A stretch of DNA of 64,000 bases from Ophioderma brevispina (Eukaryota; Echinodermata; Ophiuroidea; Amphilepidida; Ophiodermatidae), in NCBI GenBank assembly GCA_023653785.1, contig JAMKCH010005355.1:22470-86469 (forward strand), in the 5' to 3' direction. Below, one piece after another: positions 35,059 through 47,250 of this stretch. The stretch's first letter is position 1, and each line of letters opens with the position of its first letter. The notes beneath the pieces were generated by a model. It was not told the DNA's origin and did no database searches. It saw nothing but the letters and a program-made list of their open reading frames with translations. The translations under genes were made by a program, and so were the position numbers.

Positions 35059-36196
35059 TTAACTGGCATTGTCAACCCTGGTGCTTTTGTTTTTTTTAAC
35101 AACGAATTTCTGATTTTATGCACCCATTTTCAACACAACGTGGTTCTATAGTTACCAAAACAGTTTCATCCACGCAGACAATCCTGCCTTGGGGTGTTAT
35201 TTTTTTGCCGTTTAAAACAGCTATTCGACCATTTAAAGCCCACAAAAAAAACCGGCTTGGAGTGTTAAACGGCGGGAATTTAGCACATTTCACGCCGTCA
35301 GGCCCAAGGTCGCACCATCGCTCTCGCGTGATTTTTTTTTTGCTGCGTAATGAAGCGTGCGCGGGTGTTTTAATGTATTTTGGCGCGAACGCATCTGGAA
35401 AAACGAAAAATAATATTTGAAAATGTAACAAAGCGCTATTTAGACCAGATGAATTTCAATTTCTTTTAATTTCAGTAGTTAGAGACAAATATGTTTTTGA
35501 TTCAATAGTGCATAAAATGTATTTTCATCACTTGCACACAGTATTCCATTTTGAAGTCAAAGATAAAGTTATTGTGAGAAAGCGACAGCTTGAAATGGCG
35601 AAAAGTCACTTTTTTACTAATAACAAACCGGATTTCTCAATTGTTCAATTTTCCGCAAAATTTTGTAAATTTTTTATTTTTTTTATTTTTTTTAAATATA
35701 TTTGGCATGAGGTAATGTTTAACTTTTCTACGATAGCAATCGGTCTTTTTTTTTTTGTTATTTCTCTAGGGACGGTTTTCTCAATTTTTTTTCATTTTTC
35801 ATTTCTATAAGATATTCTCCAATATATACCAAATTTTGGAAACAGAAAAGTCAAATCCCACTTTTTGACATTTTTTCCCTAATTTCGAAAGTAAGTTATT
35901 TTAAAAAAGACACAACCGTCCCTAGTACACAGTTTTGTCTTGTTTCTAAAATACGATAAGAAATCATGAAAATTATAATTGTTTTTGTTATGCTGCCTGA
36001 ACATTTGGGACAAATCGTTGTTTTTTTAGTATTTTCCTCAAAAATACGGAAAGTTTTAACATTAATCTGATGCCAATCATCTCGGTTCATCGTCCAATTT
36101 TCATTCTAGAAAATGTATACTTTTTCATCAATTCAATATTGCAAAGTTACAAACCAAAATAGATACTCGTAAACTCAAGGTTCACACTGCCCTTAC
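35059..36196 (+). mobile_element. TTAA-type element, about 1.1 kb, copy 1
   Basis: Matches 58627-59742 over its whole length: TGTCAACCCTGGTGCTTTTG, TTTCTATAGTTACCA or TTCTATAGTTACCA, GGCGGGAATTTA, CGTAATGAAGCG, ACGATAGCAATCGGTCTTT, CTAGGGACGGTTTTCTCAAT and AACTCAAGGTTCACACTG. TTAA lies at 35059-35062; the right TTAA is lost here (CCTTACAC). Two overlapping open frames of 100-111 codons on opposite strands at 35096-35431 are not preserved in the other copy except for a short DAFA-KYIK segment, so no protein is claimed. Confidence 0.75.
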
Positions 36197-36601
36197 ACAA
36201 ATTGTTTCTGTTGCAATTTGTGTTGGGTCAATCATAAAATTACTGACTATAAGAAAACTACAGGACTGCATAGGTGCCCGGTGTAATTTTTAGCATTCAT
36301 GAAACATATAGAGCCATCAAAGTTGTGCCCAATGCATTGAGGATGGCTTGTTACTATAATTAATTTGAGGATGTGACCCTGACCCCAGCCTTTTGAGAAA
36401 AAGGGCGGACATTACAGAACAGACAGACAGATACAACTGGCCTGTTATAATATCCCATAACCTTGGATTACTTTTTTTTGGTTGAATAACAGAAAATATC
36501 GTCCTCGACTCGCCTATATTTGATCTAGCTGCGGGCGATATGTTCTGTTCTCCAATATTATATCGAATATCTTGTTTTGGCTTGTGCATCAGAAAATCCA
36601 A

Positions 36602-38862
36602 CTAGAGTGGGCTATAAATGGGCGTGATTTTTTGTTTTATTTTTGCAACAGTTTTTTTTGTATTCCATTTTACTCTATCTCGACATGAAATGAACAAAAA
36701 TTTTTCGCTTGGGGTCAAGAAAAAAGTTGCGCCGGGCCAAATCCAAAATGGCCGCCGTTTTCTTTCCTGAAAATCAACTTTTTCGGGGCCCCCCCCAAAT
36801 TAAAAACTTTGTTATTTGTGGGTCCTCTTTTGTGTGGTGTTGTGTCTAACCCCTAGGTTTTGGGGGCTCAAATATTCCATTTATGCAGTTACAATTCCTG
36901 TAATAGCATTTTTGATTAAGGCACATTTTTGATAATTTTACGCCATATATAGTTGGGTTGATCTGTATTCAACGATTACCTAGAGATGTAGTTAAATTCT
37001 CCCAAAAAAAGCATTCCTCTTAAAAAAACATTACTGATTTCCCAGGGAATTTTAATGATTTGGTAAAGAGATAATTAGAACCATATATGATTTTATAGAA
37101 TGCCTAATTTGTGGCTTCATTTTCACCTTATTCCAATAATTCTGAAACCGGCTGGCTACCCAAAAGACTGACCCACACACACGTACAACAAACTAGAACT
37201 AGAATAACCCTTTCAATGAAATGTAGGTACTTCTGGGGTACTCTCTGGTACTGATGAGATATTATGATTCAACACCTTTGTAGTAGTCTATTTCTGTAAT
37301 TAAATATAATGCAAACTTGTAAAAGTCTGGAGAAAAGTGATGGTAGAAACTATCATTTTCCCACTGTTACATAATGATAAATTTGATAAAACCCTGGACA
37401 CAGTCTAGTGATGATTACTAGGAACTGTTCCGTGGATCACAAAATGCTGAGGATGAAGACACTCTCAAGGAAATTTAATTTGAATTGAAAAAAAAAAAAA
37501 ATTCTGAAGCGTAAAAAAAAAAAAGAAAAAAAAAATTGGATGGGTGACTGGCTTGTATCGCATCTGGAAAAAAACTACTTAAATGCTTTAAAAATAAAAC
37601 CTATAAAACCGAAAAAACTACTTCAACAGACTCACAAAAATTGCAATAGGCCTATAACTATAGCAAACAAGCTCTTTCAGGAGCCAACACGATTTTCCAA
37701 GATTCATAGGTAAGCCTGCTTAAACATTCAACACTAGGATAGTAATCACTACCTTTTCTAATCTCCTCTATTTGCACTCTAAACTCACAAGAACTTCGAA
37801 AAAAAAAAACACAGACCTCGTCAGCCTTTTTTTTAACCTCAGAACCCTCACTATTATTTGGCATATTAACATTCCCTTGAAATAAGATATTTTTTGAGGA
37901 TGCCTTTCGGGGAGAAGAATTTAACTGAATCTTAGGTAATCGTGAATAGAGCTCACCCCTATTATCCAGAGAGTCCCCATCAAGTGTATGCAGAGTCCGA
38001 CAGGGACATCTACAGGTCAACAAATATCCAAAAAAGAGATGATGAGAACTTATTGTGCTTGGTGCGGATGATGTCAAGTAGAGGGAAGCAGTGGTATTCC
38101 ATGTGAGAAGGAAATACTGGTAACACATGACGGGTGCCCAAGAAGCAGAGAATGGAATGTCTCACTCTCAAGAACCTATGTTCCAACTTAACAACACTTG
38201 AGTTATTTGGGGAGAGTTAGGCACCAAAAGATAGTACATTGGGTTCTACTTGAAGGACATTGGGGATGGAACTTTCCGAGTGGACCACCGATGACGTGCA
38301 GGTTCCGGAGATGGAATCTGGCAGCGACCCACATGGGACTGATGACATTCAGGACACTATATAGAGCAACAGATTGTTTTTTTTTTTTTTTTTTCTTCTG
38401 CAGTGGCCAGCTCAGGAAACCTGGACCTCTTATAGTAGAAAGCCACATTTTGTCTTAAGCAATGCCAAAGAAAATTGACGACCATCTTTGGCGACATTTG
38501 CTAATTAAGGGAAAAATAAGCAGAAATTGTGTCAAAACAGGTGCAATCCAAACATGATTGGGGCCTTTTAGCTATTTGTAGATGAATAACAGATTGCTTG
38601 ACCCAAAAAAATGGGGTTAGAGAACACAACCAAGTAAAAACAACCACAAATGACAAAGTTATGGGCTGAAAATGTGATTTTTGAGGGAAAACGGCGGCCA
38701 TTTGGGATTTTGGCCCGGCGCACACTTTTTTGTTAGACCCCAGGCAACCCAAAATTTTGTCATTTCATGGTGAGATATAGTTTAAATGGAATGACAAAAA
38801 AACTGTTGCAAAAATAAATTGACACAAAAAAAAATGACTTTCACCTGTATAGCCCATCATTA
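36602..38862. mobile_element. foldback-type transposon, 2.26 kb, with about 260-bp inverted termini
   Basis: The left arm (36602 to about 36865) and right arm (about 38590 to 38862) are diverged reverse complements. Shared landmarks are GTGGGCTATA or ATGGGCTATA, ATTTTTGCAACAG, GCGCCGGGCCAAA, AATGGCCGCCGTTTTC and TGTTATTTGTGG or TGTCATTTGTGG. The unique middle contains an A-rich stretch at 37480-37536, an 18-bp T run at about 38378 and a 156-codon minus-strand frame (38128-37658) of unknown identity. The terminal GGGCTATA word links it to the hAT-like element at 29518. No target duplication was convincing. Confidence 0.82.
37658..38128 (-). CDS. unidentified 156-codon open frame inside the foldback element
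   Basis: This is the longest open frame in the unique middle of the foldback element. It contains CRCPCRTLHTLDGDSLDNRG early and FRSSCEFRVQIEEIRKGSDY late, with a Ser/Asn/Lys-rich middle. Its length is above most chance frames here and its composition is balanced, but I recognise no transposase motif (no DDE/DDD or zinc-finger signature). If real it could be a fragment of the element's own protein or a captured exon piece. It could equally be fortuitous. No Kozak-like start or splice signals were resolved. Confidence 0.25.
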   Translation of the reverse strand: MCYQYFLLTWNTTASLYLTSSAPSTISSHHLFFGYLLTCRCPCRTLHTLDGDSLDNRGELYSRLPKIQLNSSPRKASSKNILFQGNVNMPNNSEGSEVKKKADEVCVFFFRSSCEFRVQIEEIRKGSDYYPSVECLSRLTYESWKIVLAPERACLL

Positions 38863-39584
38863 CACTATTGAAAAGAAACCATACATTGAAAATAAAATCC
38901 TTGCCTTCTAATGAAACACATTCCCAATTTTAGATGTCACAGGTTGTAACACTTACGTAGCTAGGGCATGTACTTGCACATGTTCGCTCATGCTGTGATG
39001 TAGACATTGTAATATTGGATTTGCCGTCATTACAGCGGCCAACAGCTTCTTTGGGGGTGGGGGGATACCAAATGAAGTGCCTGTGATGTTTGTGTTGTTT
39101 GCTAGGCATGTTGGTACTCTCTCCCGAAGGGGGGAGTGGTTGCAACCCCCCATCCATCACTTTGGGATCACCCTGTATCATTACCCTAACACGGTGTATG
39201 TTTGGGAAAATGCAATTGACAATTACATTCAATAATTGGCACCAAAAAAGGGGGGGGGTTAGCAAGCGGGGTGAAAAAACGGAAGGGGGGTGGTAACCAC
39301 ACCCTCTCCCTTCGTTAGACGAGGGTTACCTTCAATATTAGCCACAGCAGTGATTTTTTAGGGTGTTGCACTAGCATTAGCTTGTAGTATCAAACCGCAA
39401 GTTTGTTCCCACGGTATTGGTGGGCCGTTATCAATGTGCAAGTGTCAGGCTCTCTAACCAAGTAGATAACACGATACACAAAAATCGGAACAAGCACCTT
39501 TAAGAGTAATCTGAAGGATCATAACTTTTGAGAAGTTTAGACCAAAACAAAATAATGACTTCTGTGTTGTTGGTTGTTGTGCCG

Positions 39585-39678
39585 TATAAAGACAAGATCA
39601 TTCCCTTTCTATTGGAGCTGATGCAAGGCCTACCTAATGCTCAGTGGACGGATGAGACGGGTTACAAACCAAATGACT
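39585..39678 (+). CDS. PI4KA: phosphatidylinositol 4-kinase III alpha, coding exon 3, with defective-looking acceptor
   Basis: The block encodes YKDKIIPFLLELMQGLPNAQ followed by WTDETGYKPND and stops at a good donor, T|GTAAGT, in phase 1. It matches the family's segment [21 protein letters not shown] that directly follows ESDLQ, which is exactly how exon 2 ends. The expected acceptor just before the TAT codon reads GTTGTTGTGCCG instead of ...GCAG, so position 39583 would need to be A. The nearest AG upstream (39540) would give the wrong phase. A base-call error or a splice-site mutation would explain this. The next exon, expected to encode a FSFCLVTLLSDVA-like segment, was not found before the window ends. 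Confidence 0.8.
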
Positions 39679-39871
39679 GTAAGTTATATGAAAGAAATGT
39701 TTAAGTTGCATTGTTTCTGTCTGGTTGTAAAATTAACTGCTGTGACACTTTGTTCTTGCTATGTACAATGTATTATAATGATTGGCTTCACCAGGAAACA
39801 AAAGAATGACATGAATAAATATTACATAGATTTGAACAAAATTTAGATGCAAAAAATAAAAACACAGTGGA

Positions 39872-40029
39872 AAGAGTCCATATGTACCCCCCTTTAAGAA
39901 TTGTACAGGGAAACAATTTTGTTTTATTTATGGCCTTGCCACTAGCCTAACAAATAACTAACCCTAAGAGCCAAAAATGAAAAAGAATTGTACATGTAGA
40001 ACTTCAAAGGGCGGTACATATGGAACTCT
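39872..40029 (+). mobile_element. 158-bp MITE with C-rich inverted termini, copy 2
   Basis: Starts AAGAGTCCATATGTACCCCC and ends GGCGGTACATATGGAACTCT. The interior shares CAGGGAAACAA, TTTATTTATGGCC and AACTAACCCTAAG with the copy at 8416-8572. This copy shows that the full terminus includes TATGTACC, which has lost TGTA at the left end of copy 1. It lies 190 bp downstream of PI4KA exon 3. Confidence 0.8.
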
Positions 40030-43000
40030 GCCAGCATGGCATACATGTAGGTTCACCTGTTTTACCTGAATGTGACCCTTTTCCCCAATATTTGTCATGC
40101 AAAAAGTAGCTTAACGTCTAACTACCTGCTGCCTTACAGGCACCATTGAGCTGGGAGAACAACACCTATAAGAAAACAAAATCCATTCTGATTGTATTAT
40201 ACTTGGATATAAGAAACCCGGAAAGGTATTAAAATGGTCAGCAATAGCATTAACGTGGTGAGAATAATGGCAAGTACACAAACCTTTTAGGCAACACTCC
40301 CTATAGTATAAGTATGCACTTCATCTTTGGCTAGACATTTTCCTAGCCAGTTTTAAGTCATGCATGTCAATTATGCTGTCATTGTGCTTATAAATGGAGA
40401 TGATGCTTGAGTGTGACCATTTCAGACTTAGTCGATTCAGTATTATTAAGTCGGTTACTTTGAGATGATTCCTGCAAATGAAAGTAACACCCACTAACCT
40501 AAGACTAGGCTTGTTTTGTCCTCATTTAAAATTCTTCTGTCAGCTATTCCAAATATGGTCATGAAAAGTATATTACTGTATTTATAAAAAGGATCAAAAA
40601 ATTCTGAATGAATGATTTTTACAACTTTTATTTTACATGGAAGTGAGCTACTGTCTTACATTTACTATTGACCCAAACCTGGCAAATGAACGTGTTAAGG
40701 GTAAGCTTACATCTGTTTCAGAGCTGCTTGCTTAAAATGGCGGTCTCACATTCAAGATGGCAGCAGGTGGCAACATTACGATAAAAATTCAGCTTTGCAA
40801 TTGTTTGTATACATGCTAAGCGTTGAAAGTTTTAGAGATCTGCTAATAATTTTGTCGAACCGTGACTGCCATGCGTATGTTTGTGTGACGTTTCATTTGC
40901 ACCCTTACATCTACTACTACTAGGCAGATTAATATGTAGAACATGTAAGCTTTAATACAAATGTATACTAGGTATTGTGTGGTATAAATGCTGCTTTGCA
41001 ATACTGTAAAAGGGAAGTCAATAGGTCATGCCCATCTGATAAGAGTCAGGACCAAGAGGGGTCATATTCAACTTCAATGTGAATAGTATATATCACTCAG
41101 TACTATTCTCTCTCTTTTACAGAAAGTACATGCATAAAATAAATTGGATGTTGTTATATATATAAGAAAGCACATTTCTGTCTAGGCTACAACACTTTCA
41201 TCTATCTCATACAATTTCACCTCAAAGAATTGTCCCCGGCTGAAATCAAAGCATGCAAATATCTTACACATTAATGCACTTTCATTTCTAATTTCATTTA
41301 CACGCTGGAACCTGGAATATCTGGAAATATCAGAGAAGAGCAACTGAGGTGCACGGATGTGCCAGAATCAAGTGAACTTAGCATTCCTAAGTGCTTTAAT
41401 ACAAAGAATTTTACTGGGGAGGATGTTAGCATCAACACTTGTACTCCTTGAAGACATGCATTCAACATTATTTCTGATATTCTCGGAAGGTGCTGCAGTG
41501 CAATGATATATTATTAAAGGGGGATAGCCTGATTTAAGTATATGAATTTTTCATCTTAATAATAATAGATTGGCCTTCACCCCAAAACCCCATCTGTAAA
41601 GTTTTGCTCCGATATTTCAATCAATTTTGATGTGAGAGCTAAAATGTGATTTGAAGGCCCCATAGGTACTGTGAAATTAATTCAACCAAAATGGGGCACA
41701 TTTGGGATTATATAAATTCCAAACTAAATATCCTTTAGCCCTAAGATTTCATAAGGTTAAATGAGAAAAATAGCAGCTGCTTCTGATACAACTTCCATAA
41801 AATTTGGGGTTCAGTGGTGAGGCTAGTTAGCAATCGGGCCCATATGGTGTAATACACTGCAAAAATTGTGCCCCAAAATATCTCAATCCCCCTATTTTAA
41901 GTACAGTTTGAAAATGGTAAATTATGTTGGAGCTAATTCTATTTGCCTTCTTAAGTGTTAGGAATACGTTTTAAAAATGTTGATAAGAATTGGCAAGGGG
42001 AAAGTTAAGTTTGTGAACCACAGTGCTATATGATGAGATGAAAACAGAGAATTCCCCATTGCCACAAATTACCGATTTCTTGACAAAAATTTAGCAAATT
42101 ACAATTTTGTAGTTGAACAAAAGAAAGAATTTGTAATTTTGCCACCACCTATGAAGTCGCAGCGCCTCAACAAAATAAACTGCATGTTGAAGGATGTGAG
42201 TGGCAGAATACGGCAATTAATCCCAAAACAAATGTCTGCATTCAATTGCAAAATTCATGCTAGAAAAGTTATTACTTATTGGAAAGCTGAACAAGTATAT
42301 TCTTTTTCAACTGCAGATCTTACTCAAGTGCTGGTATATATTCCTCAATGCAGACCGATAAAAATATAGTAAAAGGGGGAGACTACTTATATTTTACAGA
42401 CCTCAAGGCTCAAGATATTCAGTGGCATGTATTTGTCTCAGATCGCTATGAATAATTCAAAATACAATGTATTATGGCATTGGAATGCCGCCACTCTAAA
42501 CGGGCATTAAGCTGCACTTTAGAAAATGGCAATGATGATTTTCAATTTAAAACTAGGGAGATGAAAAGGTATATGTGTGTGGGGGGGGTGAACCTATAGA
42601 AAGAGGGTGAAGGGAGAATTGGAAGTGGATGACCTCATGTGGTTTTGGTACAACCCTAACCATGACAAAATAAGTGCAGACTTGTTGTGCCTTGTAAGTA
42701 AAATTTGGGAAGTTTAGAAGTTTTGGGGAAATATGGATGAAATATTAAAGTGAAGAAATGCTCAAAACAAAGGTGATTGGTAATGTATCTTTGATTACAG
42801 CTCCTCATCAGTCTGTGCAAATCTCTAGGGGAGTTTTCTCTTATTTAAAAAAATGAACGGGATCTGAAATTGATGGTAAGAAATCTAATCTATCATGTAG
42901 TACCAAATTTAATACTTACAGATTATCGTCATAAATACGAGATTAATTGAAGTTTTACCCCCCCCCCCCCCAAAATGAGAATCCTTTTGGAGAGAGATCA

Positions 43001-44559
43001 CCAAATTATCAGCGCAAAATGGAGAACGGAACCAAATAGTGTACAAAAAGTCACATTTGGCAATTTTAGTTTAATAAAATGATGACCCTTTATCAAAAAT
43101 GTGCCATTGCAGGTTTCAGAAATCTATTTCTTCACTGAGGAATGAAGAGGGGAAAACTTTGCCAAAAAAAAAAAAAGGCGTTTCTTCTCGTTTCAACAGG
43201 AATACAAATGGAAATAAAAATGGGAAAAAAAATTATTTAAAAAAACTGAATTTACAAGATGATGTTAAGTTTCTGAAGTACCTACATGGGTAACTTTATG
43301 CAGTACTGTGTAGTGGTGTGCATCCAATGGGGAAGCTACAATCAGTTCATAAGTTCTTGAACATTTGTTAATATGGCAGCTATGCAAGAGATATAGCATG
43401 AAACGCATTGTATATGTAACTATAACTTTCTTCCCCCTCCATCGTCCCCACCCGTCAGTGTGGAAAATGCAGCGATGATTGCCCAAGTGTGTCGGGCTCA
43501 AGGCAACATTTAAGTGAGGGGGCGGGAACGGCGAACCAAACTGCACCAAAGTTGTTCAACAATTTGAATAAGATTGTAGCAAGCTCTAATTTATTTCAAA
43601 ATGTCAGGAACTGAACACACCAGTACTGTTCCAAGTTTAACATGTTCTGGAAAATCAAATTTCTTTCTGTTGCTGTGCTTCTTTTGTTTTTAACCTGGCC
43701 CTATAATTTAGAAATGCAATTGAAGGTTGTCTATGGGGTGGAGGATATTATTTTATGTCACATCACTTGGTATTGTACATCATCAAGTACATGTAGGTTA
43801 ATCAATATCATTCAGGTGACACTCAGATCCTTCATATCTTATCACACTAGCAACTCATACACATATAGGATTTATATTACGTCACAGAGTAAGATTCATT
43901 ATTTCCCCACCATCAGGAGTTGTTTGAAAATTGATTTGGAGGTTGTGTTTTATTAAATATAGATCTATAGTTAATTTCAGGCAACATACTAGTAGAAAGT
44001 TATGGATTTTTTTCACAACCTTATTAACCCTAACCACCCCAGGCTTCTCAAAAAAGGTGTGCAAGATCTATTACACAACATTCTCAGATGCCTTGCAAAA
44101 AGAGAAAATAAATGATAAACCCCATTTGGGGAAAAAAAATGTTTGAGAGTGTTTGGGATTAAAGCAGCCAAGCTCAATGTTTGTGTTCTTTGCAGTGCAC
44201 AATAAAATACCCCACAGAGCTGAGGGAATTGAAGTTAAAATTAAAATTCTTGCAGTATTATATGCACCCATATAACTTCAATCTGAGTTTTAAAAGAATG
44301 TAGTTATAATAATTCCTCTGATATGGGAGATGGGCATAACTTTTGGATAGAGTTTCGCAATTAGATAAAATAGGGAATTAAATTTACAATGATCACTGCA
44401 GGTAGTGCTCCACGTACATCATGGCATATTTCCTAAATATTATAAAATGTTTATTAAAGTGTGTACAATAAATTTCTTGTTTGGACTTAATTGACCATTA
44501 AAATCATCAAAACACACAACATGACTAGAATGACGGTGGATCTCACAGTAAGTAAATAG

Positions 44560-44912
44560 AAGTGTGTGCCATCATGATCCACCCAAAGGTTCAAAATATT
44601 GGAAATTGCAGAAAGCTTAAAGTGAAACAGGGGGGATAATATTTTAGATTTTGCTACTGAAAAAGTGACAGAAAAATGAAGAAAGAAAAACAGAGTTTTA
44701 AAGATATGACCTCCATTCAATTATGTGTTGAAGGAACGTGTCCGTATGGACATTAATGACAAAATATAAGTTTTTGTCCTTATTAGACTGATTTTGGTCT
44801 TATTAACTTGTAGCGGAATGTTAAGATAACTGTAGTATTAGAGTCAGTCAAAATCGGTTTTATGTTTGTTTTTATTTCTGAGTAGCAAATCACTGATAGT
44901 GCCTTTAGGTAT
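44560..44912 (+). mobile_element. TTAA MITE (GGCACTATCAGTGAT family), diverged copy
   Basis: Direct match to 45808-46115: GATCCACCC or GATCCCACCC, AATATTGGAAATTGCAGA, AAAAATGAAGAAA, GTGTGAAGGAA or GTTGAAGGAA, AATGACAAAA, CAAATCACTGATAGTGCC. The left terminus is degraded (TGCCATCATGATCC). The right end, TGCCTTTAGG, has lost its TTAA. Confidence 0.65.
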
Positions 44913-45394
44913 CAACCGATATGATTCAGTATTTTTGAAATCGAGCCGATTATGACCTTTATCGTTATCAGCAAAATTTTTACGATTTTCGATAACGATT
45001 AAATTAATATCATTGAAGAGGTCCAAACTTGATTAAAAATTGTTTACCAAAATGATGGCCAAAGGTATAAATGAAATAGAAAATGAAACAACAAATTTAT
45101 TATTTTATTTACACAAGAGTGTGTATGTTGTGCCTATTTCGCCATTTTATTGTTTACCTAAACGATCTGCAACTTTATGGCAGCTTCTGGCTGTCGAAAA
45201 TGCCGATAAAACACGAAATGAAATACACAGAAAAAAAATTTAAATGAACTGATTTTGAAATTTTAAAACTGAATCGGTTGGATAACAAATATCAGGGTCG
45301 ACGGTTAGACACTTTTAATTTGGAGAAAATGTTCAATCTATTGGAATCATGTTATCTGTAAAGACTGCCATTTAATCTTGATTCTGCACCCCCA

Positions 45395-45694
45395 ATATTG
45401 TGTCAGAATAGTAATTCTTAGATTAAACACTCAATGGACTTCTTACCCTGCATTTAGCTAAGTTTAAGAGTGAGAAAATTGTGATTTGATTTGTTATATT
45501 TCAAGTAAAACTAGGCTGAATTTGTATTTGTCCTTTACGAAATTAGAAAATAAATTTTTGTACAAAGAAACATTTCTCAGCTAATCCTTTCAATGGGGAT
45601 ATTTTTTATGGAAAGATTTACATCAGGGCAAAAAATAAGAATTTTTACATTTTTAGGGCACCGGTTATTTGAAATCTCGCATTCGCACCTTTAA
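45395..45694 (+). mobile_element. TTAA MITE relic of the GGTGCAACGAGAG family
   Basis: Reverse-complement match to 29804-30159 from the AATATTGTGTCA block to the terminal CGCACCTTTAA. Shared strings include ACACTCAATGGACTTCTTAC, CCTTTCAATGGGGATA and TTTACATCAGGGCAAAAA. The left TTAA end is missing. Confidence 0.7.
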
Positions 45695-45807
45695 TTTTGT
45701 AAATAGTAAATCTTATGTGGAGTGATCTTATCATTGACATTTCAAATCATCAAACAATGAAGAATGACATTGGTCTTACAGTACATAGAAGGTGGTGCAT
45801 AGCAGTC

Positions 45808-46115
45808 TTAAAGCCTATCAGTGATCCCACCCAATAGGGTTAAAAATATTGGAAATTGCAGACAGAAATAGCTTTAAAAGTGAAAAAAATGAAGAAAACG
45901 GCCATTTTCAAAGATTGAATCTCACCCTTTAGGTGTGAAGGAAGTGTCCGATGGAGAGTAATGACAAAAATATCTGTTTTTTGTCATTATGTTACTTTTT
46001 GTCGTATCACATGTAGGGAAGTTAAATAAATGTTTGAAGTCTTGTCAAAATCTGTTTATAAACAGTGGTATTTTTTTATTTTATGATATAGCAAATCACT
46101 GATAGTGCCTTTTAA
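45808..46115. mobile_element. TTAA-flanked MITE (GGCACTATCAGTGAT family), 308 bp
   Basis: Starts TTAAAGCCTATCAGTGATCC and ends AATCACTGATAGTGCC plus TTTTAA, an inverted repeat of about 20 bp with two small differences. TTAA lies at 45808-45811 and 46112-46115. The interior is AT-rich and non-coding. Copies or fragments lie at 44560-44912 and at 9348. Confidence 0.75.
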
Positions 46116-46206
46116 CTTGAAAAAATTTCAAATCGCCTTGGACTCACGTTATCGTTTAAGACCTGCCATTAATCCTGAATCCTGATTTATTTATTTGTAA
46201 TGGATG

Positions 46207-46549
46207 TTAAAGGGGCTTCGTGACCCTAGCCTAGTCACCCCGACTTACTTAAAAAGAATTGGATTTTTTATATCATCGAAACCGTCAGCCTTAGTAATCC
46301 AGTGTAACCTAATCTTACGTTGCATTTCGGTCGTATCTGTAAGAAATTAGCAATTTTGTATTTTCTGTCTGTAAACGGACAAATTACAGCACAGTGGCTA
46401 TGGGACAATGGGAAACAAGCAAATGCTCATAAACAAAAACCGCAAGATTGGGATATCACCTCAAATTTTAGAATTACGATTTTCTCAAGGCATATCTAGT
46501 GAACAATGAATAAAACAGAAGGTGCTGGAATTACGAAATGCACCTTTAA
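46207..46549. mobile_element. TTAA-flanked MITE (GGGGCTTCGTGACC family), 343 bp
   Basis: Starts TTAAAGGGGCTTCGTGACC and ends TTACGAAATGCACCTTTAA; the ends are inverted repeats (TTAAAGG-GC-TTCGT) with TTAA at 46207-46210 and 46546-46549. Single copy in the window, no coding content. Confidence 0.75.
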
Positions 46550-47067
46550 GAATGCCAATCGTGAACAATGCATCACAACAACATAGCAGACACAGATATA
46601 CTTTGCCCTACTGCAGTGAAAGAATACTTGACAGTAAGGGGATTTTTTTTTGACGGGAGTTATGATACAGTGCTAGGTCACAATGCCAAGAAATTCCTAT
46701 TCTCCATGTTATATCGGAGTCTCTTCCTAGCTATGGTTTGAACTGCGGATCAAATTAAATTGATAATTTGTATCATTCATTAGCATAAATGTAGTTCAGG
46801 AGATGGACAAATATAGCCACTTGGCCTTTAAAACTGAACTGAATGGGTTGCAATTGCAAGTGAAGTGGCTATTATCTACATGTCGTTCGTTAAACTTATA
46901 AACGCGAGATTTTGACGAAATTGCTTGAACATGTACTTTGTTGTCCTGAAACTAAAAAATAAATAAAATTTATACACCTACCGGTCTTGGTCTGGATTTG
47001 GCCTAAAAATATACAAAAAAACCCCAATTGTATGTAGAAAAGTAATTCAACAATATTTATTTTTTTT

Positions 47068-47250
47068 TGTATTGTGTGTGTGTGTGTGTGGCATGCATGG
47101 TATGTGTGTGTGCTGTAGCATTGCAGGCCAGCTTGCCTGTTGTGTAAACGTCCGGTGGACAGGTATGGAGTGTTTGGTATATGATGTGGGAACAGGGGTA
47201 TGTGTGCATTGTCAGTATATGTATGTTCGGGGATGTGTGTGTGAATACAA
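47068..47250 (+). repeat. GT-rich microsatellite region
   Basis: A run of about nine GT dinucleotides at 47073-47090 is followed by 160 bp rich in TGTGTG and TGTATG words. Frames through it are low complexity. Confidence 0.85.

Larger units (their letters stand above)
28999..39584 (+). other. PI4KA intron 2 (about 10.6 kb)
   Basis: Starts GTAAGG. It is almost entirely transposon-derived: the hAT-like element at 29518, the tandem duplication at 30655-34110, the TTAA element at 35059 and the foldback element at 36602. The intervening stretch 34140-35050 shows nothing I can identify. Confidence 0.75.

Noticed and set aside
35096..35431. 111-codon and 100-codon frames on opposite strands
   Set aside because: They lie within the TTAA element and are not preserved in the second copy at 58627-59742 beyond a short segment.
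38198..38458. Overlapping 81-86-codon frames on both strands
   Set aside because: They span the T run in the foldback element, giving poly-Phe or poly-Lys; no family resemblance.
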